This document shows, in pieces, positions 1 through 8,722 of a stretch of DNA of 64,000 nucleotides. The stretch is from WTJY01 sp045105475 (GTDB lineage Bacteria; Chloroflexota; Anaerolineae; Promineifilales; Promineifilaceae). A model generated the notes under the pieces. The model was not told the DNA's origin and made no database searches. It saw only the letters and a program-made list of their open reading frames with translations. Position numbers and translations under genes: made by a program. The stretch spans positions 1 to 64,000 of the forward strand of contig JBGCDP010000352.1 in assembly GCA_045105475.1 (NCBI GenBank), given 5' to 3'. Position 1 is the first letter of the stretch. The number at the start of each line of letters is the position of its first letter.

Positions 1-1364
1 AACACAATTTGCTGTGATAGCTCTTTACTGTTCCAACGCTGTTTGATCACGGCCGACAGTTCAACTTCAATCGGTAACCCTAGTCCGGCTAAATTGTTTA
101 GCTCAAGCGGGTCGTCACCGACATGAAACAGCATCGTTAGATACCCTTCGCTATGCAGATATTTGTAATCCCCTTGGCGCACCATCAGCATCGGGGCGAG
201 GGCGTTTTCGCCCAAGTATTCGGCCGCGATAAGGCGATCATCGTCTTCTTCATCAAAATACAGGGTGAGGTCAGCCCCTTCGATTGGCTCGATGAGATCT
301 GGTAAGTGGCCGTTGTTCGCCATCGATAAAATAGTGGGGAACAGATCAATGAGTGAGGCGAGTGTTGAAACTCGTTTTCCTTTTGGCAGATTCCGGCCAT
401 GCATGATTAATGGGACTCGCAGAGCCGACTCAAAAAAGTGTGACTTTTTCCATAATCCACGCTCACCTAGCATTTCTCCATGATCAGAAGTGAAAATAAT
501 GACGGTATTCTGGTCGAGTTTTATCTGCTTTAGCGTTTTGAGCAGTTGACCAACTTGATCATCGATATAGCTAATCGCTCCGTAATACCCCTGACGGGCG
601 TTGCGGTGCTGGTCTTCGCTGAACTCCCCATCGAGTAAGCCAGAGTTGTTCATGATGCGGTAGCTGTGTGGGTCTTGCTGATTGTTGGGTAGTTTGGGGA
701 CGCTAGGTAGATCGATTTCAACATCGTCATAGCGGTGATAATGTTCGGCCGAACATAAGAACGGGTCGTGCGGATGGGTGTATGAGACGGTGAGGAAAAA
801 CGGCCGTTCGTCTGTTTTGCTCTGCTTGTCTTGGGCGATTTTGGTGAGCTTTTGCTGGGCTTGAAAGGTGACGAGGTTGTCGTACTCGATTTGGACACTG
901 TTGGCGCAAGGCCCCGCATGGGTCACGATGCGAGCGTCAGTGACAAAGTCAGGCGTTTCTGACTCTCCCCAGCTGGCCGTCCACTGAAAATCAGCCGGAT
1001 AAATGTCGGCCGTCAAGCGTTCTTCATAGCCGTGGAGCTGGTCGGGGCCAACAAAATGCATCTTGCCGCTGAGAGCGGTTTGGTATCCCATTTGGCGTAA
1101 ATAGTGAACAAAAGTCGGCTGCCCGGCCGGAAATTCACACCCGTTGTCAAAGGCTCCGACCTGTGAGGCGAGTTGTCCTGTCAACATGGAAAAGCGAGAT
1201 GGGGAGCAAAGTGGATAGTTGCAAATGGCCCGTACAAAAACAACGCCATCGGCCGCAAGTTTGTCAAGATTGGGCGTTTTGCAAATTGAATTGCCGTAGG
1301 AAGACAATGCCAATGCTGTTAATTGGTCAGTTTGGATGAAGAGAATGTTTGGAGGTGTGGTCAC
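1..1364 (-). CDS. Choline-sulfatase-like sulfatase (C-terminus cut by window edge)
   Basis: A type I sulfatase open from a GTG start at 1364 to the left edge with no stop. The N-terminus (VTTPPNILFIQTDQ) carries the metal-binding Asp. The nucleophile motif LCSPSRFSMLTG, coded near 1170-1205, gives the Cys that is matured to formylglycine, and the following YDN-like stretch (GAFDNGCEF) resembles BetC choline sulfatases. A second metal/active-site block (FTSDHGEMLG) lies near 480-510. Predicted role: hydrolysis of choline-O-sulfate or a similar sulfate ester to release sulfate and choline. It begins 8 bases after the stop of the TfoX-like gene, so the two may be co-transcribed. The family is certain; the substrate is inferred from motif resemblance. 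Confidence 0.85.
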   Translation of the reverse strand, partial: MTTPPNILFIQTDQLTALALSSYGNSICKTPNLDKLAADGVVFVRAICNYPLCSPSRFSMLTGQLASQVGAFDNGCEFPAGQPTFVHYLRQMGYQTALSGKMHFVGPDQLHGYEERLTADIYPADFQWTASWGESETPDFVTDARIVTHAGPCANSVQIEYDNLVTFQAQQKLTKIAQDKQSKTDERPFFLTVSYTHPHDPFLCSAEHYHRYDDVEIDLPSVPKLPNNQQDPHSYRIMNNSGLLDGEFSEDQHRNARQGYYGAISYIDDQVGQLLKTLKQIKLDQNTVIIFTSDHGEMLGERGLWKKSHFFESALRVPLIMHGRNLPKGKRVSTLASLIDLFPTILSMANNGHLPDLIEPIEGADLTLYFDEEDDDRLIAAEYLGENALAPMLMVRQGDYKYLHSEGYLTMLFHVGDDPLELNNLAGLGLPIEVELSAVIKQRWNSKELSQQIV

Positions 1365-1372
1365 TGTAGCGC

Positions 1373-1717
1373 CTACGATTTTTTCTTCTTTTTCTTTTTA
1401 GCTGGGGCGCGTGAGGCTATATCGGCCGACTTTAAGACCCAGTCACGGAGTTCACCATTATCGTCGTTTAAAACGGAGTCAGGTGGTTTAAAATAAGGCA
1501 TGCGGTGAAATCGTGCGGCATCAACTTTTTCATATTCAGCCCGATTGGTGTCATCGACCTTAAAGTACACAACGTCATCAGACGATATAAGGACAAACAT
1601 GTTGCCTGACTCTTCTGAAAATATACCGACTCCGCCAAACATCTTTCTTGACCGGATGGGATGAAACCGGCCGATTAGAGTACAAATTTCTTCTGCTAAC
1701 GCTGGTGTGGTTGCCAT
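1373..1717 (-). CDS. TfoX N-terminal domain protein
   Basis: A single TfoX N-terminal domain (IRSRKMFGGVGIFSEE near the start, then an FKVDD strand and a MPYFKPP segment), followed by a very Lys-rich tail (AKKKKKKKS). I place the start at ATG 1717, not the first possible ATG at 1747, because AAGGAG lies 7 bases upstream of it; the protein is then 114 residues. Such stand-alone TfoX-N proteins are common in bacteria outside competence systems, and their role is unclear. The Lys-rich tail might bind nucleic acid (inference). The stop is 8 bases before the sulfatase start. Confidence 0.8.
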   Translation of the reverse strand: MATTPALAEEICTLIGRFHPIRSRKMFGGVGIFSEESGNMFVLISSDDVVYFKVDDTNRAEYEKVDAARFHRMPYFKPPDSVLNDDNGELRDWVLKSADIASRAPAKKKKKKKS

Positions 1718-1851
1718 ACATTCTCCTTCAACTGAACAATCAGGCATTTGATTGACAATTGAGATTTATCTGCTCAAATATTGCCAGTAGATTGCGAGAT
1801 ACGCAAATAGCTCCCTCCTAAATCTTTCTAAGCAAAGAGTGATACTTCCTG

Positions 1852-2268
1852 ATGATATTTCATGGTAGACGAAGCGAATTAGTCGACAAAATTATTGAGA
1901 TATTTTCCCAGATCTATGCAGGGCTGGGTCCTGGCTTACGGAAAGATACCTATGCTAAACAAGCGTTATCGCTTGAATTTAAAAGTCAAAAAATCGCTTA
2001 TAAGATGAATAAACCTGTTCAATTTCGAGTCGATGAAGTGGTTCTTGGCAATTTCATGATTGATTTTTTGGTTGAAGAGAGTGTGGTTGTACATGTGTAT
2101 GCGACGGATGAGCTTTTAGAAGAGCATGATCGAGAGATTTACACCTATTTGCGATCTGCAAATGTCCATGAAGGGGTGATGCTTAATTTTGGGCCAGAGC
2201 CTAGCTATATCTACAAAACGGCCGACCATTACACCCGTGGTAAACAGGTGTGGACCACCCCAAATTAA
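1852..2268 (+). CDS. GxxExxY-type protein (PD-(D/E)XK-like), degenerate motif
   Basis: A 138-residue protein matching the GxxExxY family: an N-terminal helix (VDKIIEIFSQIYAGLGPGL), a central KPVQFRVDEVVLGNFMIDFLVEESVVVHV strand pair typical of the PD-(D/E)XK nuclease-like fold, and a C-terminal region with LRSANVHEGVMLNFG. The family-defining motif reads G-L-R-K-D-T-Y here, with Lys where Glu is expected. The Asp and Glu of the DFLVEE core are kept. The molecular function of the family is not established. It stands alone between a divergent TfoX-like gene and a nitroreductase 33 bases downstream. Confidence 0.75.
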   Translation: MIFHGRRSELVDKIIEIFSQIYAGLGPGLRKDTYAKQALSLEFKSQKIAYKMNKPVQFRVDEVVLGNFMIDFLVEESVVVHVYATDELLEEHDREIYTYLRSANVHEGVMLNFGPEPSYIYKTADHYTRGKQVWTTPN

Positions 2269-2301
2269 AAGATTAGATAAAAGAAAGAGTAGAGAGGAAA
2301 G

Positions 2302-3135
2302 ATGGCGAATGAGAATTTTGATTTAGACGATTACAACCAATTGCTGAAAGTTGCGAAACGGCGCCGCAGCGTACGGAAATTTGAGCCAGGTCGGGAAGTG
2401 TCTCGTGAAGTACTCAGCCAGATTTTAGAAATCGGCCGATGGGCACCTAGTGGCGCGAATACTCAACCTTGGGAATTTATCTGTGTCCATGCACCCGAAC
2501 AGCGGCTGGCAGTGCGTGAGGTATTCTTGCGGCAAGCCGGCCGGTTGCGCACCCATGCGGCGACATTTCCGGCCGTGCGCAAGGAGTACATGGCGAATAC
2601 CGTCGCCATTATCATCGTATTAGGTGATCCTCGCTGGAAAGCTTCATTTCCACAGGGGCATCCTGACCAACCGGAATACATCCCTGAGTATGACGAAAAT
2701 AATGAGAACATTCTGCTTGCATCAATTGGAGCCGCGACTCAGATGTTGCATTTAGGTGTGGCATCCTTTGGATTAACTTCTGCATGGCTTTCTGGGGGTG
2801 GTGAAACCACGACCAATCAAGAGCTGAGTGAATTACTTGGTTATCCTGAGCATCTGGTTGCGTATGGCACGATTCCGATCGGCTACCCGTCTAAAGATGT
2901 GACACATCGTTATCGTCGGCCGTTGGAACAGCTTGTGCACTGGGACAAATACGAGCCAACCCAATATCGTTCGCAAGAGCTAATCGATTTTTACAACGAC
3001 TCACTCCGGCCGTTTGCGATGTATCGCAATGACGAAAATGCAAGCGATTGGGAAGATGTTGATGAAAAATTGGGTGATTGGAAAGAGGCATTTACAGGTC
3101 GGGTGACCAACCCATCTGGAGATTTTGATGATTGA
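2302..3135 (+). CDS. Nitroreductase family protein
   Basis: A 277-residue FMN-dependent nitroreductase-fold protein. The signature RRSVRKF (residues 21-27) binds the FMN phosphate. WAPSGANTQPWEFI and the later GAATQMLHLGVASFGLTSAW segment match the dimer and flavin-binding core; IPIGYPSKDVTHRYRRPLEQLV is the usual C-terminal flavin loop. A GAGAGGAAAG ribosome site precedes the ATG. It is longer than the minimal 180-200 residue family by an acidic C-terminal tail. Probable role: NAD(P)H-dependent reduction of a nitro, quinone or enone substrate, or a dehalogenase/dehydrogenase variant; the substrate cannot be read from sequence. It precedes the GcvT-like gene by 74 bases on the same strand. 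Confidence 0.85.
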   Translation: MANENFDLDDYNQLLKVAKRRRSVRKFEPGREVSREVLSQILEIGRWAPSGANTQPWEFICVHAPEQRLAVREVFLRQAGRLRTHAATFPAVRKEYMANTVAIIIVLGDPRWKASFPQGHPDQPEYIPEYDENNENILLASIGAATQMLHLGVASFGLTSAWLSGGGETTTNQELSELLGYPEHLVAYGTIPIGYPSKDVTHRYRRPLEQLVHWDKYEPTQYRSQELIDFYNDSLRPFAMYRNDENASDWEDVDEKLGDWKEAFTGRVTNPSGDFDD

Positions 3136-3209
3136 TTGAATCATGAGATGAGCCACCTTATCTTTTCATCACCCTGTCAATCAAATGACCCAAAAAGGAA
3201 TGCTATTCA

Positions 3210-4394
3210 ATGACGACTACCCCAACTGATGCAAAGTCAATCGGCTATGCAAACTCACACGATACTTTGCGTATCAGTGCTAAACGCTACGACCAATCAC
3301 CATACCTATCAAAATACATGACCGAAAATGCGGTGTTTGGCCTGTATGCCAATCGTTTCTACCCACTTTTGCTCGATGGGGGCGATCCCGTCGCTGAATA
3401 TTGGAAATTGCGCAACGAAGTGATGCTCTATGACGTGCCGGAAAAGCCACTTGAAATTCAAGGGCCAGATGCGGTTGCGTTATTGGAACGGGTATTCACC
3501 CGCAAAATCGGTAGCTTGAAACTGTGGCGTGCTCGTTACGCCATCGCCTGTACACCGCAGGGTAAAATCTTGATGGATGGGGTTTTAATCCGCCTCGCTG
3601 ATGACCATTTTTGGTACGTGCAGGCGAACGGAGAGTTTGAAACGTGGCTGAATGCCCACTCTGTTGGGTTGGATGTGACCGTGCGTGATCCGAAATCTTG
3701 GGTGTTACAGATACAGGGGCCAAAGTCGTTAGAGGTGTTGAACGTCGCGATAGACGGTGAGTTGGCAGAGGATTTTGGCTATTTTCGGGCGGGTAAATTT
3801 TGCATCGGCGGCCAAGAGTTGTTGGTCACCCGCACCGGCTGGACGGGTGAAATGGGGATCGAGGTGTATAGCAATCCTTTGATTGACCATTTGGCTTTGT
3901 GGGATCACTTGGTTGCTTGTGGCGAACCGTTTGGCATGGTCAACGGCAGTCTTGAATCGATGGGGATTCGCCGGATCGAGGCGGGTATTCTCGACAATGG
4001 GACTGACATTGACACAACAATGACGCCGTTTGAAGCGGGCTTGGGAATGTTTGTCAATTTTAAAAAGGGCGATTTTGTCGGCCGGGCTGAGCTTGAAAAA
4101 GCGGATAAAACTTGTTTGTTGTTTGGCCTGATCTCTGAGACAGGGACACCGATGGCAGCATGTGAAGTGCTTGATGGAGAGACGGTTATTGGCTCGATCA
4201 CGGCCGGTGGTTGGTCCCCAACCCTCGATAAAGGGATCGGCTATGTACGCTTTCAGGCCCCATCTAACAATAAGAATGGCTGGCTGGGACAGACGCTCAC
4301 CCTGCGTGATCGTGATGGGAGAGAGCATGTTTGCAACGTTGTTAGCCTGCCGTTTTATGATGCGGAGAAGAAGATTCCGCGTGGAGAAGCATAA
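3210..4394 (+). CDS. GcvT/DmdA-like aminomethyltransferase-family protein
   Basis: A 394-residue tetrahydrofolate-dependent GcvT-fold protein. The recognisable blocks are LEIQGPDAVALLERVFTRKI, a Q-x-x-G-K-I-L strand, VLQIQGPKSLEVL, the TRTGWTGEMGIEVY folate-loop and the SLESMGIRRIEAGILDNGTDID segment. The last, with TPFEAGLGMFV, is the form seen in DMSP demethylase-like (DmdA-like) and related sarcosine/dimethylglycine proteins rather than in glycine-cleavage T-protein. Predicted role: transfer of a methyl or methylene group from a small methylated compound to THF. AAGGAA precedes the ATG. Its TAA overlaps the ATG of the PhyH gene by one base, implying translational coupling. The substrate is unknown; true DmdA activity is not claimed. 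Confidence 0.85.
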   Translation: MTTTPTDAKSIGYANSHDTLRISAKRYDQSPYLSKYMTENAVFGLYANRFYPLLLDGGDPVAEYWKLRNEVMLYDVPEKPLEIQGPDAVALLERVFTRKIGSLKLWRARYAIACTPQGKILMDGVLIRLADDHFWYVQANGEFETWLNAHSVGLDVTVRDPKSWVLQIQGPKSLEVLNVAIDGELAEDFGYFRAGKFCIGGQELLVTRTGWTGEMGIEVYSNPLIDHLALWDHLVACGEPFGMVNGSLESMGIRRIEAGILDNGTDIDTTMTPFEAGLGMFVNFKKGDFVGRAELEKADKTCLLFGLISETGTPMAACEVLDGETVIGSITAGGWSPTLDKGIGYVRFQAPSNNKNGWLGQTLTLRDRDGREHVCNVVSLPFYDAEKKIPRGEA

Positions 4395-5269
4395 TGTCTA
4401 ATTATCGAATTTTGAATACTGAGCAAATTGAGAGCTTTATGCAGAAGGGATATCTCATTGTGCGAGATTGCATCGATTTGGATGTTGCGAACAAATGGAT
4501 CGATGATGCGTTTGAGCGATTGGGTTATGACAAAAATGACCAGGCGACTTGGACCGAATCACCCGTTTGGTTGAACCATCAGAGCCAAATGCCGGTTCGT
4601 GAGTTGGCCCCCAAAGCTTGGGACGCGATCCTTGATGTGATTGGAGGTGAAGATCGGATCGATACCCAGATTTACGGAATAGAGTCCAAGCATTTCACGA
4701 CGATTAATTCGTTTGTTTGGTCAGATGCGTTTGTGGCGAATTTTAACTATGGGGCTGGTGAAACATGGCGGCCGCCGTCGGCCGAAGCGCCTGGGTGGCA
4801 CAAAGATGGGAGTTTCTTCCGTCATTTTCTCGATAGCCGTGAACAGGCTTTGCTGACCGTTGTGATGTGGTCAGATATGAAACATCAGGGGGGCGGAACA
4901 TTTGTGGCTCCTGATTCTGTGCGTGTGGTCGCGCGCTATTTGGCCGATCATCCTGAAGGGGTTCACCCAAATGATTTTGACTTTAAAAGCTTAATTCAGC
5001 AGTGTGGTGAGTTTGAAGAGCTGAACGGGAAAGCAGGTGATTTTGTGATTATCCATCCGTTCATGTTGCATGCATCTTCGCAGAATTTGATCCAGCAGCC
5101 TCGCTTTATGAGCAATCCACCAGTTGTGCTAAAAGATCCGATGGATTTTAACCGAGACGATCCGGCCGAGTTTTCGTTATTAGAAAAAGCGACGCTCAAC
5201 TATCTTGGCAAAGATCGGTATGATTTCCAGCCGACGGCCGAGCGTGAATCGTTTTGGTGGCCGGTTTAG
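4394..5269 (+). CDS. Phytanoyl-CoA dioxygenase (PhyH) family protein
   Basis: A 291-residue Fe(II)/2-oxoglutarate dioxygenase of the PhyH family. The metal triad is visible: H136 and D138 in GWHKDGSFF, and the distal His, most likely H226 in HPFMLHASSQN; R237 in QQPRFMS would bind 2-oxoglutarate. Family members hydroxylate acyl chains or small metabolites. The start is coupled to the GcvT-like gene through a TAATG overlap with no ribosome site of its own, so the two products are probably made together, with the dioxygenase perhaps acting before or after the demethylation step (inference). No counterpart for fatty-acid alpha-oxidation is nearby. Confidence 0.87.
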   Translation: MSNYRILNTEQIESFMQKGYLIVRDCIDLDVANKWIDDAFERLGYDKNDQATWTESPVWLNHQSQMPVRELAPKAWDAILDVIGGEDRIDTQIYGIESKHFTTINSFVWSDAFVANFNYGAGETWRPPSAEAPGWHKDGSFFRHFLDSREQALLTVVMWSDMKHQGGGTFVAPDSVRVVARYLADHPEGVHPNDFDFKSLIQQCGEFEELNGKAGDFVIIHPFMLHASSQNLIQQPRFMSNPPVVLKDPMDFNRDDPAEFSLLEKATLNYLGKDRYDFQPTAERESFWWPV

Positions 5270-5429
5270 TTGGATGCGCCGGTAGTGCGAGACCCACATG
5301 GTCTTTGGCAAAAGGCTCTTCTTGACGTACCTAACCTACGAATAGTTGATTCAATCTCCTACAACCCCAAGTAAGTTTGTTATTGGGAAACGAAAAACGA
5401 CCCCGGCCGATAATTTAGTTGGGCTGGGA

Positions 5430-6599
5430 TCAGCCATTCAACTCATAGGCACTATTTACCTGTTTGTAATTTGCTGGGTCCAGCTCTTTCTCAATAAATG
5501 CTGGATGGTCTATTGGAAAGCGATAGGCTCGATAGAGCCACTGGTACAGTCGCCCACTGGGTGGTCCACCGACAAACGGACTCATCCATTCCCACACAAT
5601 TTCCCCTGTTCGTGTCACTTCAAACAGTCGGCCGGTCGCCCCTTCGCAGATCAGTACATTGCCGCCAGACAGCCGCTGCGCACTTGAAATATGGGCGGAG
5701 TAGAACTGCTCTGGAACCCCTGGCTTGTACCGCCAGACGATCTCGCTTGTTTTCGGATCAACCTCAATAATTTGTGAATAAGGGAGCGCTAGCGGCCGAT
5801 TACGCCCATTGTCGAAAATTTGGATGTTGCCACCTGGCACAGGGGTTGCATCATGCTGCATGCTGATCGTGGGGTCGCCTAATTTCCACGTGATTTTCCG
5901 TTCTTCTGGATCGATTAGAATGACTCGTGAGTTCTCGCACAATGAGCAGACAAACTGCCCATCTGGCATAACGTCAACGCTATTCATGTGGCTCCACTCT
6001 ACGCCGCTTTGTAATGGACCAATTGGGTCATCAACCGGGTCAAGCATTTCCCAAGTATGCCAGCGGTCTACCTCTTCCCCTTTCCGATTAATGCGCACAA
6101 GGTCGTCTCCAAACATGATCTGAGGTCGTTCTGCATTCCGGTACCCACCTTGAACCGTGGCGGCGATATCTTCTGGAATCACGACCCACTGTGGAAACAG
6201 AATGTCGCCATTGTTAAAGATATGAAAATCGTGGTGCATGCGGGGCTGGTCATAGTGCCAAATCAAATTTCCGTCCCAATCATATTCGCGCAAGCTGGTG
6301 TATATCCCGCCGAGCTGATAAACGGCCATGTCAGGGTCTGAATAGTCGTTTTCGGCTACAGCATTGGCACGATTTAGGTCTGCCACAATCATCGCGCTAA
6401 TGAATAAATTCCCATTGGGGAGGAACTTTGCCATGTTGGGGGAAATACCGTCAAACTGCCAGCTCTTGACGACACGGCCGTGCATATCGATTAAGTGTAT
6501 GTCTGGAAAACTAACTGGCGTAAACAAGGTGTATCCCTTGACGCTTAAATTTTGGTTGTGGTGTGTAAGCCCATTTTTGCGGAACGCTGACCAGCCCAT
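5430..6599 (-). CDS. Arylsulfotransferase (ASST)-like beta-propeller protein
   Basis: A 389-residue protein with repeated beta-propeller blades: GYTLFTPVSFPDIHLIDMHGRVVKSW, LREYDWDGNLIWHYDQPRMHHDFHI, EWSHMNSVDVMPDGQFV, ILIDPEERKITWKLGDPTISMQHDATPVPGGNIQIFDNG and IIEVDPKTSEIVWRY. The paired His in the H-H-D-F and Q-H-D-A blocks fit the arylsulfotransferase family, where His is sulfated during catalysis. No signal peptide is visible, which is unusual for the periplasmic enterobacterial enzyme. It is transcribed divergently from the Lrp regulator at 6827. A sulfate-ester role would suit the sulfatase at the left edge, but the real substrate is unknown. Confidence 0.75.
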   Translation of the reverse strand: MGWSAFRKNGLTHHNQNLSVKGYTLFTPVSFPDIHLIDMHGRVVKSWQFDGISPNMAKFLPNGNLFISAMIVADLNRANAVAENDYSDPDMAVYQLGGIYTSLREYDWDGNLIWHYDQPRMHHDFHIFNNGDILFPQWVVIPEDIAATVQGGYRNAERPQIMFGDDLVRINRKGEEVDRWHTWEMLDPVDDPIGPLQSGVEWSHMNSVDVMPDGQFVCSLCENSRVILIDPEERKITWKLGDPTISMQHDATPVPGGNIQIFDNGRNRPLALPYSQIIEVDPKTSEIVWRYKPGVPEQFYSAHISSAQRLSGGNVLICEGATGRLFEVTRTGEIVWEWMSPFVGGPPSGRLYQWLYRAYRFPIDHPAFIEKELDPANYKQVNSAYELNG

Positions 6600-6729
6600 A
6601 ACTTTCTCCTTTTTTCATATAAATCAACCGATAAAAGCATATCCCCCTAATTGCTAACTTGCCACGCTTAAGTAACTGATAGAGAAATGTAAGCAATTAG
6701 GATTTTTGGGGGAATCTTAGCGGCTTACG

Positions 6730-6757
6730 TTGTGGCATAGTATCAAATTGATATAAT
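6730..6757 (+). promoter_or_regulatory. Putative sigma70 promoter of the Lrp/AsnC gene
   Basis: TTGTGG at 6730-6735 and a perfect TATAAT at 6752-6757 are 16 bases apart in the AT-rich divergent gap before the regulator ATG at 6827. The predicted start of transcription near 6764 leaves a leader of about 63 bases without a strong ribosome site. Identified by eye only. Confidence 0.45.
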
Positions 6758-6826
6758 TTTTGAATATTATTTGATAAATTGGCAAAAATAAGACGAAAAA
6801 ATAGCAAAAACGGTAAATAACAACTT

Positions 6827-7312
6827 ATGGAACTAGACGACCTTGATATCGCAATTATGCGAGAGCTGCAGCAGGACGGCCGAGCATCGTTTACTGAATT
6901 AGCGACAAAGCTGAACGTATCACACGGCACAATTCGTAATCGGGTGACTCGGTTGCAAGATGGGCAAATGCTCAAAATTATCGGCTGGGTAAACCCGCAA
7001 GCGGTTGGGTATACATTGCCCGCCAACATTCAAATTGCCGTTGAGCCACCCAATCGAATTCGAGAGGTTGCTACCCAGCTGGTCGACCTGCCAGAAGCCC
7101 GTTTTGTGGCGATGATGAGTGGAGAATATGACCTGTTTGTCGATGTGAATACCCGTAGCTTGCAGCATTTAACCGAGCTTATGTCAGAACACATCTATCC
7201 GATTGCGGGCGTCACCCGCACACGCACCAATATCTATTTAGAAGTCTTTAAAATCGGCCCGTCTAAAGTGAATCTACGGCCGCAATCAAAGCAAACATCT
7301 AACGGAGCTTAA
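6827..7312 (+). CDS. Lrp/AsnC family transcriptional regulator
   Basis: A 161-residue one-component regulator. Residues about 3-60 form the winged helix-turn-helix (LDIAIMRELQQDGRASFTEL, then LNVSHGTIRNRVTRL). Residues about 70-145 form the RAM/AsnC ligand domain (IQIAVEPPNRIREVATQL, FVAMMSGEYDLFVDV, GVTRTRTNIYLEVFK). Such proteins sense amino acids or other small nitrogen compounds. It is followed after 3 bases by an MFS transporter, with GGAG before that start, so it probably controls uptake by the transporters and perhaps the divergent ASST-like gene. The effector is unknown. Confidence 0.93.
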   Translation: MELDDLDIAIMRELQQDGRASFTELATKLNVSHGTIRNRVTRLQDGQMLKIIGWVNPQAVGYTLPANIQIAVEPPNRIREVATQLVDLPEARFVAMMSGEYDLFVDVNTRSLQHLTELMSEHIYPIAGVTRTRTNIYLEVFKIGPSKVNLRPQSKQTSNGA

Positions 7313-7315
7313 CGA

Positions 7316-8650
7316 ATGTCTAGTTTAATCGACCGCATGAAAGCCTTGCCTGCCAGGGCTGTGGCAATGCCGAAAAACATTAAGCTGTTTTTATTTTCAG
7401 TCCTGGTTTATGGGATGGCGGTTGAAGGAATCAGCGCCGTCCTGCTTAATCTATATCTCTTACGTTTGGGATATGGGACTGAATTTATTGGCACGCTAAA
7501 TTCGGCTGGGCTGTTTGTTTTCGCCTTGGTCAGTCTGCCAATTGGAGCCGTACAAAACATTTCAAGCCGTAAAATGCTCATGATTGGGCTTGTGTTTTCA
7601 ATGGTTGGTTTGATTGGTTTGCCCTTGGCGCAATATGCTGATTCGTGGCAGGCGGCTCTGCTGATCGGCTTTCGAATCATGTCGATGATCGGCCTGTCTT
7701 GCTATTTTGTGCATCAGGTTCCATTTGCAATGGAGATCACCAAACCGGTATGGCATAGTCGTATTTTGTCTTTAACGATGGCCACTTTTTCATTGGCTGC
7801 TTTTTTCGGCAGCTGGGTGGGTGGCTTATTGCCTGAATGGTTTAGCGTTTGGCTCGCACTGCCTCTGACTGATCCACGCCCGTTCCAACTTCCGATGTTT
7901 GTTGCAACCGCTGTTGTTGTGCCCGGCCTGATTTCGGTGTGGATGATCAGTGAAGCGGCCGCGGATGATTCGTCAGAGGCTGAGAAAGCCGAAGCGAATA
8001 GTGCCGTATTAAAAAGTGCTGAATCTAGGTCATCAAGCCATAGCCGATTTGGCAACTGGCGGGCGATTATCGGATTGGTTACTCTCATCATTGTGATTCG
8101 TGCATTGCAAACCAGCAGCGTGGGGATTGTAAACACCTTTTCAAACGTCTATTTTGATGACTTCCTGAATGTCCCTACCAACCGGATTGGCTTGATAAGC
8201 GGTATCGGCCGTCTGTTGGGTGTGCCTCTTTCGCTGACGATTCCATGGTTGGTCGGCCGGTATGGCAACTTTAGGCTCGTTTTGATCTCGCTAGGCCTAA
8301 TCGCAGTCTTATTGATCCCCATGGCGTTCATTCCATCTTGGCAAATTGCGGCCGTGGCACTGATCGCCATCAACAGTATGGGCTCACTCCGTTACCTCTC
8401 GTTTATCTCATTTACGATGTCGCTGGTGACCGAAAAGCAGCGCAGCCTCATTTCTGGTGCAGGTGAAATGGCGATTGGAGTCGGGTTTGCCGCATCGTCT
8501 TTTGTCGGCGGTTATCTCATCTCATGGTACGGCTATCGGGAGCTTTTCTTGTTTGGGGCTGCTGTTACAACGATTGGCACACTTGCATTTTGGCTCATTT
8601 TTCGTAACCGAGCCGCTACTATTCCAACCGATCCTGTCCCTGCCGGATAG
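7316..8650 (+). CDS. MFS transporter
   Basis: A 444-residue polytopic membrane protein with about twelve hydrophobic segments and a hydrophilic central loop (residues about 220-245, Ser/Glu/Ala-rich) between the two six-helix halves, as in the major facilitator superfamily. The stretch NIKLFLFSVLVYGMAVEGISAVLLNLYLLRLGYG is the first helix with its following loop. GGAG lies about 9 bases before the ATG. It follows the Lrp/AsnC gene after only 3 bases, so it is likely the regulated target. The substrate cannot be deduced. Confidence 0.88.
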   Translation: MSSLIDRMKALPARAVAMPKNIKLFLFSVLVYGMAVEGISAVLLNLYLLRLGYGTEFIGTLNSAGLFVFALVSLPIGAVQNISSRKMLMIGLVFSMVGLIGLPLAQYADSWQAALLIGFRIMSMIGLSCYFVHQVPFAMEITKPVWHSRILSLTMATFSLAAFFGSWVGGLLPEWFSVWLALPLTDPRPFQLPMFVATAVVVPGLISVWMISEAAADDSSEAEKAEANSAVLKSAESRSSSHSRFGNWRAIIGLVTLIIVIRALQTSSVGIVNTFSNVYFDDFLNVPTNRIGLISGIGRLLGVPLSLTIPWLVGRYGNFRLVLISLGLIAVLLIPMAFIPSWQIAAVALIAINSMGSLRYLSFISFTMSLVTEKQRSLISGAGEMAIGVGFAASSFVGGYLISWYGYRELFLFGAAVTTIGTLAFWLIFRNRAATIPTDPVPAG

Positions 8651-8722
8651 GCAATATGTTTTGTATGAACATTCTGGAATTAACTGTCTAATCGTTCATC
8701 CATTCACAACTTAAAAATTATC

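Noticed and set aside
3729..4328. 199-codon antisense frame inside the GcvT-like gene
   Set aside because: Runs opposite to a well-supported gene, no family resemblance, no ribosome site; typical antisense shadow.
5346..5687. 113-codon plus-strand frame overlapping the ASST-like gene
   Set aside because: Lies mostly antisense to the beta-propeller gene and has no recognisable domain.
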